This document shows positions 24,571 through 33,395 of a stretch of DNA of 64,000 bases, piece by piece. The stretch's first letter is position 1; each line of letters begins with the position of its first letter. A program made the translations under genes and the position numbers. Source of the DNA: Streptomyces sp. PsTaAH-137 (GTDB taxonomy: Bacteria > Actinomycetota > Actinomycetes > Streptomycetales > Streptomycetaceae); NCBI RefSeq assembly GCF_003259365.1, contig NZ_QLLY01000005.1:372001-436000 (forward strand), written 5' to 3'. The notes beneath the pieces were generated by a model. It was not told the DNA's origin and did no database searches. It saw only the letters and a program-made list of their open reading frames with translations.

Positions 24571-25905
24571 ATGATGACCGAAGTGCTCCTGCTCGCCGTC
24601 GCAGTGCTGCTCTCGCTGATCTGTGGCGCCTTCGTCGCCGCGGAGTTCTCGCTCACCACCGTCGAGCGCGGCGAGCTAGAGGACGCCGTCGAGCGGGGTG
24701 AGCGCGGTGCCGCCGGTGCCCTGAAGGCCGCGCGCAACCTCACCTTCCAGCTCTCCGGCGCCCAGCTCGGCATCACGGTCACCAACCTGGTCGTCGGCAT
24801 GCTCGCCGAGCCGTCGATCGCCAAGCTCATCGCGGGACCGCTCGAGGCCGTCGGCGTTCCCGGGAGCGCGTCGTCGTCGGTGGCGCTGGTGCTGGGTACC
24901 GCGCTGTCGACCGTGTTCCTGATGGTCGTCGGTGAACTGGTGCCGAAGAACTGGGCCATCTCCTCCCCGCTGGCGGTGGCCAAGCGGGTGGCGACGCCGC
25001 AGCGCTGGTTCAGCGCGCTGTTCCGCCCGTTCATCACGCACCTGAACAACACCGCGAACCGGCTCGTGCGCCGCTTCGGCATCGAGCCGACCGAGGAGCT
25101 GGCCTCCGCGCGCGGTCCGCAGGAGCTGATGGCCCTGGCCCGCCACTCCGCGAAGGAGGGCGCCCTGGAGGCGGACACCGCCGAGCTGTTCGTGCGCACC
25201 CTGAACCTGGCCGACCTGACCGCGGAGAACGTGATGACGCCGCGCGTCCAGGTCGTCGCCCTCGACGTGCAGGCGACCTGCGAGGACGTGGCGAACGCGA
25301 CCCGCGCGACCGGCCTGTCCCGCTTCCCCGTCTACCGCGGCAACCTCGACACCGTCGTCGGCATCGCCCACATCAAGGACGTCCTCGCCGTGCCGGCCGA
25401 CCGGCGCGCCCGCAAGACCGTCTCCGAGCTGCTGCGCGAACCGCTCCTGGTGCCCGAGACGCTCTCCGTCGACCAGCTCCTCGACCGGCTGTCCGGCAAG
25501 CGCACCATGGCCGTGGTCATCGACGAGTACGGCGGCACGGCCGGTGTGGCCACGCTGGAGGACATCGTCGAGGAGGTCGTCGGCGAGGTGCGGGACGAGC
25601 ACGACCCGCACGAGACGCCCGACATCGCGGCCGCGGGCGCGGACGCCGAGGGCCGGACGGTGTACTCGGCCGACGGCGCCGCCCGCACCGACCAGCTCGC
25701 CCGGGTCGGACTGCGCGCGCCCGACGGCCCGTACGAGACCCTGGCCGGCCTCGTCGCCACCGAGCTGGGCCGCATCCCGGACATCGGCGACACCGTCGAG
25801 GTCGCCGGGTGGCGCCTCGACGTCGTGGACGCGCACGGGCACCGTGCCGCCCGCGTCCTGCTGCACGCCCCGCTCGCCGCCGCCGCGAAGGAGGAGGCCC
25901 GATGA
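24571..25905 (+). CDS. CNNM/CorC-type transporter with CBS domains (first of pair)
   Basis: A 444-residue membrane protein. The CNNM (DUF21) domain spans about residues 1-190 with TM helices in VLLLAVAVLLSLICGAFVAA and VALVLGTALSTVFLMVVGEL and the VPKNWAI motif. Two CBS domains follow (NVMTPRVQVVALDV; MAVVIDEYGGTAGVATLEDI) and a CorC_HlyC domain ends it. Family members export or regulate Mg2+ and other divalent ions. It overlaps the second CNNM gene by 4 bp, suggesting a heterodimer. Confidence 0.9.
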   Translation: MMTEVLLLAVAVLLSLICGAFVAAEFSLTTVERGELEDAVERGERGAAGALKAARNLTFQLSGAQLGITVTNLVVGMLAEPSIAKLIAGPLEAVGVPGSASSSVALVLGTALSTVFLMVVGELVPKNWAISSPLAVAKRVATPQRWFSALFRPFITHLNNTANRLVRRFGIEPTEELASARGPQELMALARHSAKEGALEADTAELFVRTLNLADLTAENVMTPRVQVVALDVQATCEDVANATRATGLSRFPVYRGNLDTVVGIAHIKDVLAVPADRRARKTVSELLREPLLVPETLSVDQLLDRLSGKRTMAVVIDEYGGTAGVATLEDIVEEVVGEVRDEHDPHETPDIAAAGADAEGRTVYSADGAARTDQLARVGLRAPDGPYETLAGLVATELGRIPDIGDTVEVAGWRLDVVDAHGHRAARVLLHAPLAAAAKEEAR

Positions 25906-26924
25906 CCGCGATCCAGCTCCTGATCGGTCTGGCGACCCTCGTCGTCAACGCCTTCTTCGTCGGCGCCGAGTTCGCGCTGATCTCCGTACGGCGCAGCCAG
26001 ATCGAGCAACACGTCGAGGAGGGGGCGGAGGGGAACCGCCGGGCCCGCAGCGTGCTGTGGGGTCTTGAGCACGTGTCGGCGCTGCTGGCCGCGGCCCAGC
26101 TCGGCATCACGCTGTGCACCCTGGTGCTCGGCATCGTCGCCGAACCGGCCATCGCGCATCTGCTGGAGCCGGTCTTCGACGCCGTCGGGATGCCGGACGG
26201 CCTGGTCCACCCGATCGCGTTCGTGATCGCGCTGGCCGTGGCGACGTATCTGCACATGCTGCTCGGCGAGATGGTGCCGAAGAACATCTCGCTCGCCGAG
26301 CCGGTGCGCGCCGCGCTGCTGCTCGGCCCGCCGCTGGTCGCCCTCGCGCGCGCCCTGCGCCCGGTGATCTTCGCCGTCAACGCCTTCGCGAACACGCTCC
26401 TGAAGCTGCTGCGCGTGGAGACGAAGGACGAGGTCTCGGCGACGTTCTCGGACAGCGAGCTGGCCCGGCTCGTCCGGGACTCCTCCGAGGCCGGCCTGAT
26501 CGACGACCGCGCGCAGGAACGCCTGCACGACGCCCTGGAGCTGGGCCGCCGCCCGGTCAAGGACGTCGTGCTGCCGCTGGAGAAGGTCGTCTACGCGCGC
26601 GTGGGCGTCACTCCGGAGCAGTTGGAGCAGCTGTCCGCCGAGTCCGGGTTCTCGCGCTTCCCGGTCGTGGACGAGAGCCGGCGCATCGTCGGTTACCTCC
26701 ATGTGAAGGACGCGCTGGACGCGATGCCGCGCGATCTGCCGTTCCGGGTGCCGGACATGCGGTCCATCGCACGGGTGCGCGAGGCGACGCCGCTGGACGA
26801 CGTGCTCACCGCGATGCGGCGGAGCCGGACGCACGTCGCGGCGGTGCTCGGCGCGGACGGCCGCCTGGCGGGCCTGGTCACCATGGAGGACCTGCTGCGC
26901 GAGCTGTTCGGGCAGACCGTGTGA
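25902..26924 (+). CDS. CNNM/CorC-type transporter with CBS domains (second of pair)
   Basis: A 340-residue paralogue of the preceding protein. CNNM helices (IGLATLVVNAFFVGAEFALI; AFVIALAVATYLHMLLGEMV) and VPKNISLAEP are followed by a CBS pair (VKDVVLPLEKVVYARV; VAAVLGADGRLAGLVTMEDL). It lacks the C-terminal CorC_HlyC domain of its partner and stops soon after the second CBS. ATGA overlap with the upstream gene indicates coupled translation. Confidence 0.9.
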   Translation: MTAIQLLIGLATLVVNAFFVGAEFALISVRRSQIEQHVEEGAEGNRRARSVLWGLEHVSALLAAAQLGITLCTLVLGIVAEPAIAHLLEPVFDAVGMPDGLVHPIAFVIALAVATYLHMLLGEMVPKNISLAEPVRAALLLGPPLVALARALRPVIFAVNAFANTLLKLLRVETKDEVSATFSDSELARLVRDSSEAGLIDDRAQERLHDALELGRRPVKDVVLPLEKVVYARVGVTPEQLEQLSAESGFSRFPVVDESRRIVGYLHVKDALDAMPRDLPFRVPDMRSIARVREATPLDDVLTAMRRSRTHVAAVLGADGRLAGLVTMEDLLRELFGQTV

Positions 26925-26939
26925 GGGTGCGGGCCGGGT

Positions 26940-27206
26940 TCAGTCCGTGGGCCGGGCCGCACGGTCCGGTGTGGGGGTCTCCAGGAGGCCCGGGCCGTGC
27001 GGGCCGACGCCCGCGGCGCCGAGCGCGGTGAGCACCGCGAGCAGCGTGGCCAGGCCCGCGGTGCCGAGCGCCGCCACCCAGTCGACGTTCAGCAGATTGG
27101 TCGCCCCGGCGACCAGGACGGCCGCCAGGGACTGTGCGAAGGTCCTGACGGCGCGCTCGGCGGTGGCCTTCCAGAAGGCCGCCGTCCACATGCTGCTCAT
27201 GCCCAT
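26940..27206 (-). CDS. Small r1t-type holin-like membrane protein
   Basis: An 88-residue protein with MGMSSMWTAAFWKATAERAV, then RTFAQSLAAVLVAGATNLL and VAALGTAGLATLLAVLTALG, giving two TM helices in the layout of phage r1t holins. GGGGAG six bases upstream of the ATG at 27204-27206 supports the start. No lysin or other phage gene is adjacent, so it is an isolated chromosomal copy, perhaps used for export or leftover from a phage. Confidence 0.7.
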   Translation of the reverse strand: MGMSSMWTAAFWKATAERAVRTFAQSLAAVLVAGATNLLNVDWVAALGTAGLATLLAVLTALGAAGVGPHGPGLLETPTPDRAARPTD

Positions 27207-27314
27207 GACGCTCTCCCCGTTCAGTTCGGTGTTCTTGGCATACCGCCGCTCCCGCCCGCTGCCCAGACCTGTGGCGCGCGCGGCCGGGGAGGCCGGGATA
27301 CGATCAACGGCGCC

Positions 27315-28085
27315 ATGCAGATGAATGCCAACTACACCAGTCTTGTCGCGGTCGGCGACTCCTTCACCGAGGGCATGTCGGACCTGCTGCCCGACGGCTC
27401 CTACCGCGGCTGGGCCGACCTGCTGGCCGGCCGGATGGCGGCGCACACCCCCGGCTTCCGGTACGCGAACCTGGCGGTGCGCGGCAAGCTCATCGGCCAG
27501 ATCGTCGCCGAGCAGGTCGACGTCGCCGCCGCCATGAAACCCGACGTCATCACGCTCGTCGGCGGCCTCAACGACACCCTGCGCCCCAAGGTCGACATGA
27601 TCCGGGTCCGCGACCTGCTGACCGAGGCCGTCGAGAAGCTCGCGCCCGCCTGTGAGCAGCTGGTCCTGATGCGCAGCCCGGGCCGCAACGGCCCGGTCAT
27701 GGAGCGGTTCCGGCCCCGCATGGAGGAGCTGTTCACCTGCATCGACGACCTCGCGGCCCGGCACGGCGCCCTCGTCGTCGACCTGTACGGGGCCCATGTC
27801 CTCGGCGACCAGCGGCTGTGGGACGTCGACCGGCTGCACCTGACGGCGGAGGGCCACCGCAGGGTCGCCGAGGCGGTCTGGCAGGCGCTCGGGTACGAGC
27901 CGGGCGACGACTGGCGTACACCGCTGCCGCCCGCGGTCGCGCCGACCTGGGTCAGGCGCCGGGTGAGCGACGCCCGCTTCGCCAAGCAGCACCTGGTTCC
28001 GTGGATCGGCCGCCGCCTGACCGGCAGGTCTTCGGGCGACGGCCGCCCGCCGAAGCGGGCCGACCTCGCCCCGTACGACGACTGA
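27315..28085 (+). CDS. SGNH/GDSL-type esterase
   Basis: A 256-residue hydrolase. Block I is LVAVGDSFTEGMSDLLPDG with the nucleophile Ser16; the Gly of block II lies in ANLAVRGKLIGQIVAEQV; block III is TLVGGLNDTLRP; block V is LWDVDRLHLTAEGHRRVAEA with the Asp-His pair. No signal peptide is seen. It probably hydrolyses esters in the cytoplasm; the substrate is unknown. An in-frame ATG at 27321 is a second possible start. Confidence 0.9.
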   Translation: MQMNANYTSLVAVGDSFTEGMSDLLPDGSYRGWADLLAGRMAAHTPGFRYANLAVRGKLIGQIVAEQVDVAAAMKPDVITLVGGLNDTLRPKVDMIRVRDLLTEAVEKLAPACEQLVLMRSPGRNGPVMERFRPRMEELFTCIDDLAARHGALVVDLYGAHVLGDQRLWDVDRLHLTAEGHRRVAEAVWQALGYEPGDDWRTPLPPAVAPTWVRRRVSDARFAKQHLVPWIGRRLTGRSSGDGRPPKRADLAPYDD

Positions 28086-28106
28086 GCGCTGTGGGCGAGA
28101 CCCCGT

Positions 28107-29123
28107 TCAGGCGACGGTGAGCACGAGCTTGCCCTGGAGGTGTCCCTGGGCGGCCCGCTCGTGGGCCGCCCGGGCCTGCGCGAGCGGATAGGTGCTGTCC
28201 ACGGCGACGCGGACGGCGCCCTTGTCGACCAGAGCGGCGAGTTCGGCCAGCTGGGCGCCGTTCGCCCGGACCTGCGTGCCGGTGACGGTGACACCCAGTC
28301 GCGCGTTCTCTTCCTCGTCGAACTCTCCGAAGTACACCGGATACAGCGCCCCGCCGCGCTTGAGGGTGGGCAGGAAGCGCCGGCTGGCGGGGCCTCCGAC
28401 GGTGTCCAGGACCACGTCCACGTCCCGGACGACGTCCTCGGGGCGCTGCCGGGTGTAGTCGATGTACGCGTCGGCGCCGAGGTCGCGCAGGAACCGCTCG
28501 TGGGCGCCGGAGGCGACGGCGATGACACGGGCTCCCTTCCAGGCGGCCAGTTGCAGGGCGAGGTGGCCGACTCCGCCGCCCGCGCCGTTGACGAGCACGG
28601 TCATGTCGTCGTTCAGGGCGACGGGCCGGTGCGGAGCGTCCTGGAACGGGGAGGGGTGTTCGTGCCCGACCTCGATCAGGTACTGCCACGCGGTCAGTCC
28701 CGACATGGGCAGCGCGGCGGCGTGCACGTGATCGACGGTGGCCGGTTTGGGCGCGAGGTCGCTCGCCGGTGCGGTGACGTACTCGGCGTAGGCACCGCTC
28801 TGCATCGCGTCGGGGAAGCGCAGCAGGCCCATCACCTCGTCTCCCGGGGCCAAGCCCCGGACGTCGTCGGAGACGGCTTCCACGACCCCCGAGATGTCCG
28901 TTCCGGGGATCAGAGGCAGGTCGAAGGGGGGCCTGAACGCGTCGGGGATGCCGGGCATGCCTTCGCGTACGTACCAGTCGGGCGGGTTGAGGCCGACCGC
29001 CCGCACGCGGACGAGCACCTCGCCCGGTGCCGGTGCGGGGACCGGCACCTCGTCGTACCGCAACACCTGGGGGCCTCCGAACTCGTGCAGCCGGATCGCC
29101 TTCATCGTGCGTGGGGGCATCAT
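28107..29123 (-). CDS. NADP-dependent quinone-oxidoreductase-type enzyme (MDR family)
   Basis: A 338-residue zinc-independent medium-chain reductase. MKAIRLHEFGGPQVLRYDEV starts the catalytic domain; the cofactor motif is TVLVNGAGGGVGHLALQLAA, followed by GADAYIDYTRQRPEDV and VVLDTVGGPASRRFLPTLKR. GGAGG upstream of ATGATG at 29118-29123 sets the start. It is divergent from a TetR gene across a perfect 13-bp inverted repeat and is presumably its target. Confidence 0.9.
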   Translation of the reverse strand: MMPPRTMKAIRLHEFGGPQVLRYDEVPVPAPAPGEVLVRVRAVGLNPPDWYVREGMPGIPDAFRPPFDLPLIPGTDISGVVEAVSDDVRGLAPGDEVMGLLRFPDAMQSGAYAEYVTAPASDLAPKPATVDHVHAAALPMSGLTAWQYLIEVGHEHPSPFQDAPHRPVALNDDMTVLVNGAGGGVGHLALQLAAWKGARVIAVASGAHERFLRDLGADAYIDYTRQRPEDVVRDVDVVLDTVGGPASRRFLPTLKRGGALYPVYFGEFDEEENARLGVTVTGTQVRANGAQLAELAALVDKGAVRVAVDSTYPLAQARAAHERAAQGHLQGKLVLTVA

Positions 29124-29158
29124 CGTCCTCCTGCTCACAGCAAGGGTTACGCTCTTCC

Positions 29159-29217
29159 GGATCAGTGAACCAAGTAAACGGTTCACTGATCCGAATATAT
29201 GGATCGGTGAACCGGTT
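29159..29217. promoter_or_regulatory. TetR operator: perfect 13-bp inverted repeat plus half-site
   Basis: GGATCAGTGAACC (29159-29171) and GGTTCACTGATCC (29180-29192) are perfect reverse complements with an 8-base spacer. A related sequence GGATCGGTGAACCGGTT follows at 29201-29217. The elements fill the 111-bp gap between the oxidoreductase and TetR genes. Confidence 0.75.
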
Positions 29218-29234
29218 GGCAAGTGAGGACTGTG

Positions 29235-29804
29235 ATGCGCGCCGACGCCAAGAGGAACCGCGACCACCTGCTCGCCGTGGCGCGCCCCGCCGTCGCCGAG
29301 CAGGGCATCGACGTCTCGATGCGCGACGTCGCCCGCAGGGCCGACGTCGGACTGGCGACGCTGCTGCGGCACTTCCCCACGCGCGAGGCGCTCATGGAGG
29401 CGCTGCTGCACGAGAGCTTCGAGGAGCTGACCGCCCGCGCGGACGGGCTCGCGTCGTCGCGGGAGCCCGCGGACGCGCTCGTGGCATGGGTGGGCGAGTG
29501 CGTCGCGTGGACGACCGAGTACCGGGGCGTGACCGTGCTGATGGCGGCCGCCATCGACGATCCCGACTCGGCCCTGCACGCCTCGTGCGTCACCTTGCGC
29601 GCGGCCGGTGCCGGGCTCCTCGTCCGGGCGCAGGAGGCCGGTGCCGCCCGGCGGGACATCGACGGTGAGGATCTCTTCGCCCTGATCGCCATGCTGGCGT
29701 GGGCCGGCGACCAGCCCTCGCTCGCCTCCCGCGCCGGACACCTTCTCGACGTCGTCACGCGCTCCCTGCTGGCGGATCGTGACATCCTTCGGGGCACCGC
29801 TTGA
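29235..29804 (+). CDS. TetR-family regulator of the oxidoreductase
   Basis: A 189-residue TetR protein. HTH: HLLAVARPAVAEQGIDVSMR, DVARRADVGLATLLRHFPTR, EALMEALL. The C-terminal domain resembles the SbtR/TetR_C type. GAGG at 29225-29228 favours ATG 29235 over upstream GTGs. It probably represses itself and the divergent oxidoreductase through the 29159-29217 site. Confidence 0.9.
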   Translation: MRADAKRNRDHLLAVARPAVAEQGIDVSMRDVARRADVGLATLLRHFPTREALMEALLHESFEELTARADGLASSREPADALVAWVGECVAWTTEYRGVTVLMAAAIDDPDSALHASCVTLRAAGAGLLVRAQEAGAARRDIDGEDLFALIAMLAWAGDQPSLASRAGHLLDVVTRSLLADRDILRGTA

Positions 29805-29933
29805 CGACGGCGGCGGGGCGCGGAGCCGCTCCGACCGGTCGACGGGCGCGGCCGCGGGTGCGTGTGCGTGTGCGTGTGCGGCCAGCACCACCACGGCGCC
29901 TCTGACCTGTACGTTCCTACATGACATGGACGG

Positions 29934-29963
29934 TTCGGAGCCTGTACGGACGCCCGGTAAACT
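29934..29963 (+). promoter_or_regulatory. Probable purB promoter giving a leaderless mRNA
   Basis: A TAAACT -10-like hexamer is at 29958-29963, with TTCGGA at 29934-29939 as a weak -35. The GTG start is at 29972, eight bases after the -10, so transcription should begin at or within two bases of the start codon. No ribosome site is visible. Confidence 0.4.
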
Positions 29964-29971
29964 CCGTACAC

Positions 29972-31411
29972 GTGACTGCGCCTGCCAAGCCCCGTATCCC
30001 GAACGTTCTCGCCGGCCGCTATGCCTCCGTCGACCTCGCCACCCTCTGGTCCCCCGAGGAGAAGGTGAAGCTGGAGCGGAAGCTCTGGCTCGCCGTGCTC
30101 AAGGCTCAGAAGGATCTCGGGATCGAGGTGCCGGACGCCGCGATCGCCGACTACGAGCGGGTGCTCGATCAGGTCGACCTGGGCTCGATCGCCGAGCGTG
30201 AGAAGGTCACGCGGCACGACGTGAAGGCCCGCATCGAGGAGTTCAACGCGCTCGCCGGGCACGAGCAGGTCCACAAGGGCATGACGTCCCGCGACCTGAC
30301 GGAGAACGTCGAGCAGCTCCAGATCCGTCTCTCCCTCGAACTGGTCCGGGACCGTTCCGTCGCCGTCCTCGCACGCCTCGGCAAGCTGTCCGGCGAGTAC
30401 GCCGAGCTGGTCATGGCGGGCCGCTCGCACAATGTCGCCGCGCAGGCCACCACCCTCGGCAAGCGCTTCGCCACCGCCACCGACGAGCTGCTCGTCGCGT
30501 ACGGCCGGGTCGAGGAGCTGCTGAACCGCTACCCGCTGCGCGGCATCAAGGGCCCCGTCGGCACCGCGCAGGACATGCTCGACCTGCTCGGCGGCGACGC
30601 CGCGAAGCTGGCCGACCTGGAGGACCGGATCGCCGGTCACCTCGGCTTCTCGCAGGCGTTCACGTCGGTCGGCCAGGTCTACCCGCGCTCGCTCGACTAC
30701 GAGGTCGTGACCTCGCTGGTGCAGCTCGCCGCGGCGCCCTCCTCGCTGGCCAAGACGATCCGGCTGATGGCCGGGCACGAGCTGGTCACCGAGGGCTTCA
30801 AGCCGGGCCAGGTCGGCTCGTCGGCGATGCCGCACAAGATGAACACCCGCTCCTGCGAGCGCGTCAACGGCCTGATGGTGATCCTGCGCGGCTACGCGTC
30901 GATGACCGGCGAGCTGGCGGGCGACCAGTGGAACGAGGGCGACGTCTCGTGCTCGGTGGTCCGTCGCGTGGCACTGCCGGACGCGTTCTTCGCGCTCGAC
31001 GGCCTGCTCGAGACGTTCCTGACGGTGCTCGACGAGTTCGGCGCGTTCCCGGCCGTCGTCGCCCGTGAGCTGGACCGATACCTGCCGTTCCTCGCCACGA
31101 CCAAGGTGCTCATGGCGTCGGTGCGGGCGGGCGTCGGCCGCGAGGAGGCCCACGAGGCGATCAAGGAGAACGCGGTCGCCTCGGCCCTCGCCATGCGCGA
31201 GCAGGGCGCCGAGCGCAACGAACTGCTCGACAAGCTCGCCGCCGACTCCCGGATCCCGCTGGACCGCGCCCAGCTCGACGCGCTGATGGCGGACAAGCTG
31301 TCGTTCACGGGCGCCGCCGCCGGTCAGGTCGGCCAGATCCTCGGCCGGGTCGAGGAGATCGTGAAGCAGCACCCGGACGCCGCCGGTTACACGCCGGGGG
31401 CGATCCTCTGA
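29972..31411 (+). CDS. purB: Adenylosuccinate lyase
   Basis: A 479-residue fumarase/aspartase-superfamily enzyme acting twice in purine synthesis (SAICAR to AICAR, adenylosuccinate to AMP). The signature loop is VGSSAMPHKMNTRSCERVNG; GMTSRDLTENVEQLQIRL and AGRSHNVAAQATTLGKRFA are the other active-site segments. GTG at 29972 is the start; no Shine-Dalgarno sequence precedes it. The stop overlaps the start of the mug gene. Confidence 0.94.
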   Translation: MTAPAKPRIPNVLAGRYASVDLATLWSPEEKVKLERKLWLAVLKAQKDLGIEVPDAAIADYERVLDQVDLGSIAEREKVTRHDVKARIEEFNALAGHEQVHKGMTSRDLTENVEQLQIRLSLELVRDRSVAVLARLGKLSGEYAELVMAGRSHNVAAQATTLGKRFATATDELLVAYGRVEELLNRYPLRGIKGPVGTAQDMLDLLGGDAAKLADLEDRIAGHLGFSQAFTSVGQVYPRSLDYEVVTSLVQLAAAPSSLAKTIRLMAGHELVTEGFKPGQVGSSAMPHKMNTRSCERVNGLMVILRGYASMTGELAGDQWNEGDVSCSVVRRVALPDAFFALDGLLETFLTVLDEFGAFPAVVARELDRYLPFLATTKVLMASVRAGVGREEAHEAIKENAVASALAMREQGAERNELLDKLAADSRIPLDRAQLDALMADKLSFTGAAAGQVGQILGRVEEIVKQHPDAAGYTPGAIL

Positions 31412-31965
31412 CGCGGCTCACCGCGGCGGACCTGGAGGCCGCTCGTGACCGTCTGGTTCCGGACGTCGTCGCGAGCGGCCTTCGGGTTCTCTTCTGCGGC
31501 ATCAATCCGGGTCTGATGACCGCGGCGACCGGGCACCACTTCGCCCGCCCCGGCAATCGCTTCTGGCCGGTGCTGCACCTGTCCGGTTTCACGCCGCGGC
31601 TGCTGAAGCCGGCCGAGCAGGACGAGCTGCTCACGTACGGGCTCGGCATCACGAACGTCGTGGCGCGGGCCACGGCGCGCGCCGACGAGCTGAGCGCCGG
31701 GGAGTACCGGGAGGGCGGCCGTCTCCTGGAGGAGAAGGTGGCACGGCTGCGGCCGGAGTGGCTCGCCGTGGTGGGCGTGACCGCGTACCGGTCGGCCTTC
31801 GGCGAGCCCAGGGCGAGGATCGGGCCGCAGGAGCGCACGATCGGCGGTGCGCGCGTGTGGGCACTGCCCAACCCCAGTGGCCTGAACGCGCATTGGACGG
31901 CGGCGACGATGGCGGAGGAGTACGCGCGGCTGCGCGAGGCCTCCGCCGGCGCGGCGCCGTCCTAG
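31408..31965 (+). CDS. mug: Mismatch-specific G:T/U DNA glycosylase, apparent CTG start
   Basis: A 185-residue protein of the Mug subfamily of uracil-DNA glycosylases. Motif 1 is GLRVLFCGINPGLMTAATGH (GINPG at 31-35, holding the catalytic Asn) and motif 2 is LPNPSGLNAHW. The first ATG in frame (31516) lies after motif 1, and no ATG, GTG or TTG exists upstream in frame before the purB region. CTG at 31408, overlapping the purB TGA (CTGA), gives TRLTAADLEAARDRLVPDVV, the N-terminus expected for the family, with GGGGG seven bases upstream. Confidence 0.82.
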   Translation: MTRLTAADLEAARDRLVPDVVASGLRVLFCGINPGLMTAATGHHFARPGNRFWPVLHLSGFTPRLLKPAEQDELLTYGLGITNVVARATARADELSAGEYREGGRLLEEKVARLRPEWLAVVGVTAYRSAFGEPRARIGPQERTIGGARVWALPNPSGLNAHWTAATMAEEYARLREASAGAAPS

Positions 31966-31967
31966 CG

Positions 31968-32780
31968 CTACGGCTTGCGGGCGACGACCCCGAACTGGGC
32001 GACCAGGGGGCCCTCTTCGGTGCCCTCGGTGCGCCAGCGCGCGCAGGAGACGAGGCCGGGCTCGACGAGCTCCAGGCCGTCGAGGAACGCGGTCACCTCG
32101 GCGCCGGTGCGGGCGGTGATCGGGGGTGTCGCATTCTCGTTCCAGAACTTCATCGCCGCCTCGTTGCCCTCCCCGCCCAGCTCCAGGGTGGGGTGGGTGA
32201 GGACCAGGTAGCTGCCCGAGGGGACGGCGGCGACGAGGTCGCGCACGATGGCGGTGGCCTTCTCGGTGTCGAGGACGAAGTTCAGGATGCCGAGCAGCAT
32301 GATCGCGACGGGCCTGTCGAAGTCGAGGGTCCGCTGCGCGGCCGCGATGATCGCCTGCGGGTCGTGCGCGTCGGCGTCGACATAGCTGGTGGCGCCCTGC
32401 TCGGAGCTGGTGAGCAGCGCGCGGGCGTGGGTGAGCACGATCGGGTCGTTGTCCACGTAGACCACGCGGGCGTCGGGGGCGATGCGCTGGGCGACCTCGT
32501 GCGTGTTCTCCACGGTGGGCAGGCCCGTGCCGACGTCGAGGTACTGCCGGATGCCCGCCTCGCCGGCGAGGAACGTGACGGCGCGGCCGAGGAAGGCACG
32601 GTCGGCGCGGGCGACCTCGCCGATGCTCGGGTACATGGACGTGACCATGTCGCCGACCTGCTCGTCCACCTCGTAGTGGTCCTTGCCGCCCAGCCAGTAG
32701 TTCCACACACGGGCGTTGTGCGCGATGTGGGCGGAGATCCGCTGCTCGATGCCCTGCTGCTGCGCGCCGTCGTCGCTCAT
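31968..32780 (-). CDS. SAM-dependent methyltransferase of the DUF574 (PF04672) family
   Basis: A 270-residue protein of the actinobacterial 'S-adenosyl methyltransferase' family. ISAHIAHNARVWNYWLGGKD, RQYLDVGTGLPTVENTHEVA (SAM motif), ARVVYVDNDPIVLTHARALL and PVAIMLLGILNFVLDTE are characteristic. The family is numerous in Streptomyces; substrates are unknown. It ends 3 bp from the convergent mug gene. Confidence 0.88.
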   Translation of the reverse strand: MSDDGAQQQGIEQRISAHIAHNARVWNYWLGGKDHYEVDEQVGDMVTSMYPSIGEVARADRAFLGRAVTFLAGEAGIRQYLDVGTGLPTVENTHEVAQRIAPDARVVYVDNDPIVLTHARALLTSSEQGATSYVDADAHDPQAIIAAAQRTLDFDRPVAIMLLGILNFVLDTEKATAIVRDLVAAVPSGSYLVLTHPTLELGGEGNEAAMKFWNENATPPITARTGAEVTAFLDGLELVEPGLVSCARWRTEGTEEGPLVAQFGVVARKP

Positions 32781-32931
32781 GTGCTCTCCGTTCCCGCGGT
32801 CCTGCCGGGGTGCCGCGTGCGGTGGTGATGAAGGGTGCCGCTGGTGATCAAGATGCCATGGTGGCACGGGAGTTCCGCGCGCGCGTCCCCGGATGAGCAA
32901 CTGCCGTGCCTCCGAGCGCTGTTCGTCGCCG

Positions 32932-33351
32932 CTACGGCGGCGCCACATCGGTGACGACGGCCAGGAGCTGGTAGGGCTGGTCGTCTCCCTGGTGGGCCAC
33001 GGCGAGGGCGACCCAGCGCTCGCCGACGCACCACGAGTGCAGTTCCTGGGCGCAGGCGCTGAGCCACCCCCAGGGCTCGGGCACCACCGCGCCCTGCTCC
33101 AGCGCGCGGGTGTGCACGCTCCACAGGCTGAACCGGTAGGGCGGTCCCCAGCCCTGCGTGAGCAGCGCCGACAGGGCGGCGCGGTCCGCCTCGGCCCGGT
33201 CCTCGGCCTCCTCGCGCGGTCCGTGCCGCCGGGTCAGCTCCGCCACCGCGTATCCGGGTCCGCCCCAGCCCGCGGCCGATCTGCCGTGGTCGTCCGGGAA
33301 GGGGGACGCCCACAGCTGGTCGATGGTCGCGCACTGCTCCGCAAGGTTCAC
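32932..33351 (-). CDS. Hypothetical protein, Trp-rich
   Basis: A 139-residue protein starting at GTG (33349-33351): VNLAEQCATIDQLWASPFPD and WGGPGYAVAELTRRHGPREE, with a C-terminal beta-rich part, RWVALAVAHQGDDQPYQLLA. No domain is recognised. It follows the ABC-2 permease by 44 bp on the same strand and may be cotranscribed. Confidence 0.6.
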   Translation of the reverse strand: MNLAEQCATIDQLWASPFPDDHGRSAAGWGGPGYAVAELTRRHGPREEAEDRAEADRAALSALLTQGWGPPYRFSLWSVHTRALEQGAVVPEPWGWLSACAQELHSWCVGERWVALAVAHQGDDQPYQLLAVVTDVAPP

Positions 33352-33395
33352 CGTTCCAGTAAAGCGCCGACCACTGACAACGGAACGGCCGCGCG

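Noticed and set aside
29858..29882. GTGTGC simple repeats upstream of purB
   Set aside because: Three to four short units only; a chance or slippage tract with no visible role.
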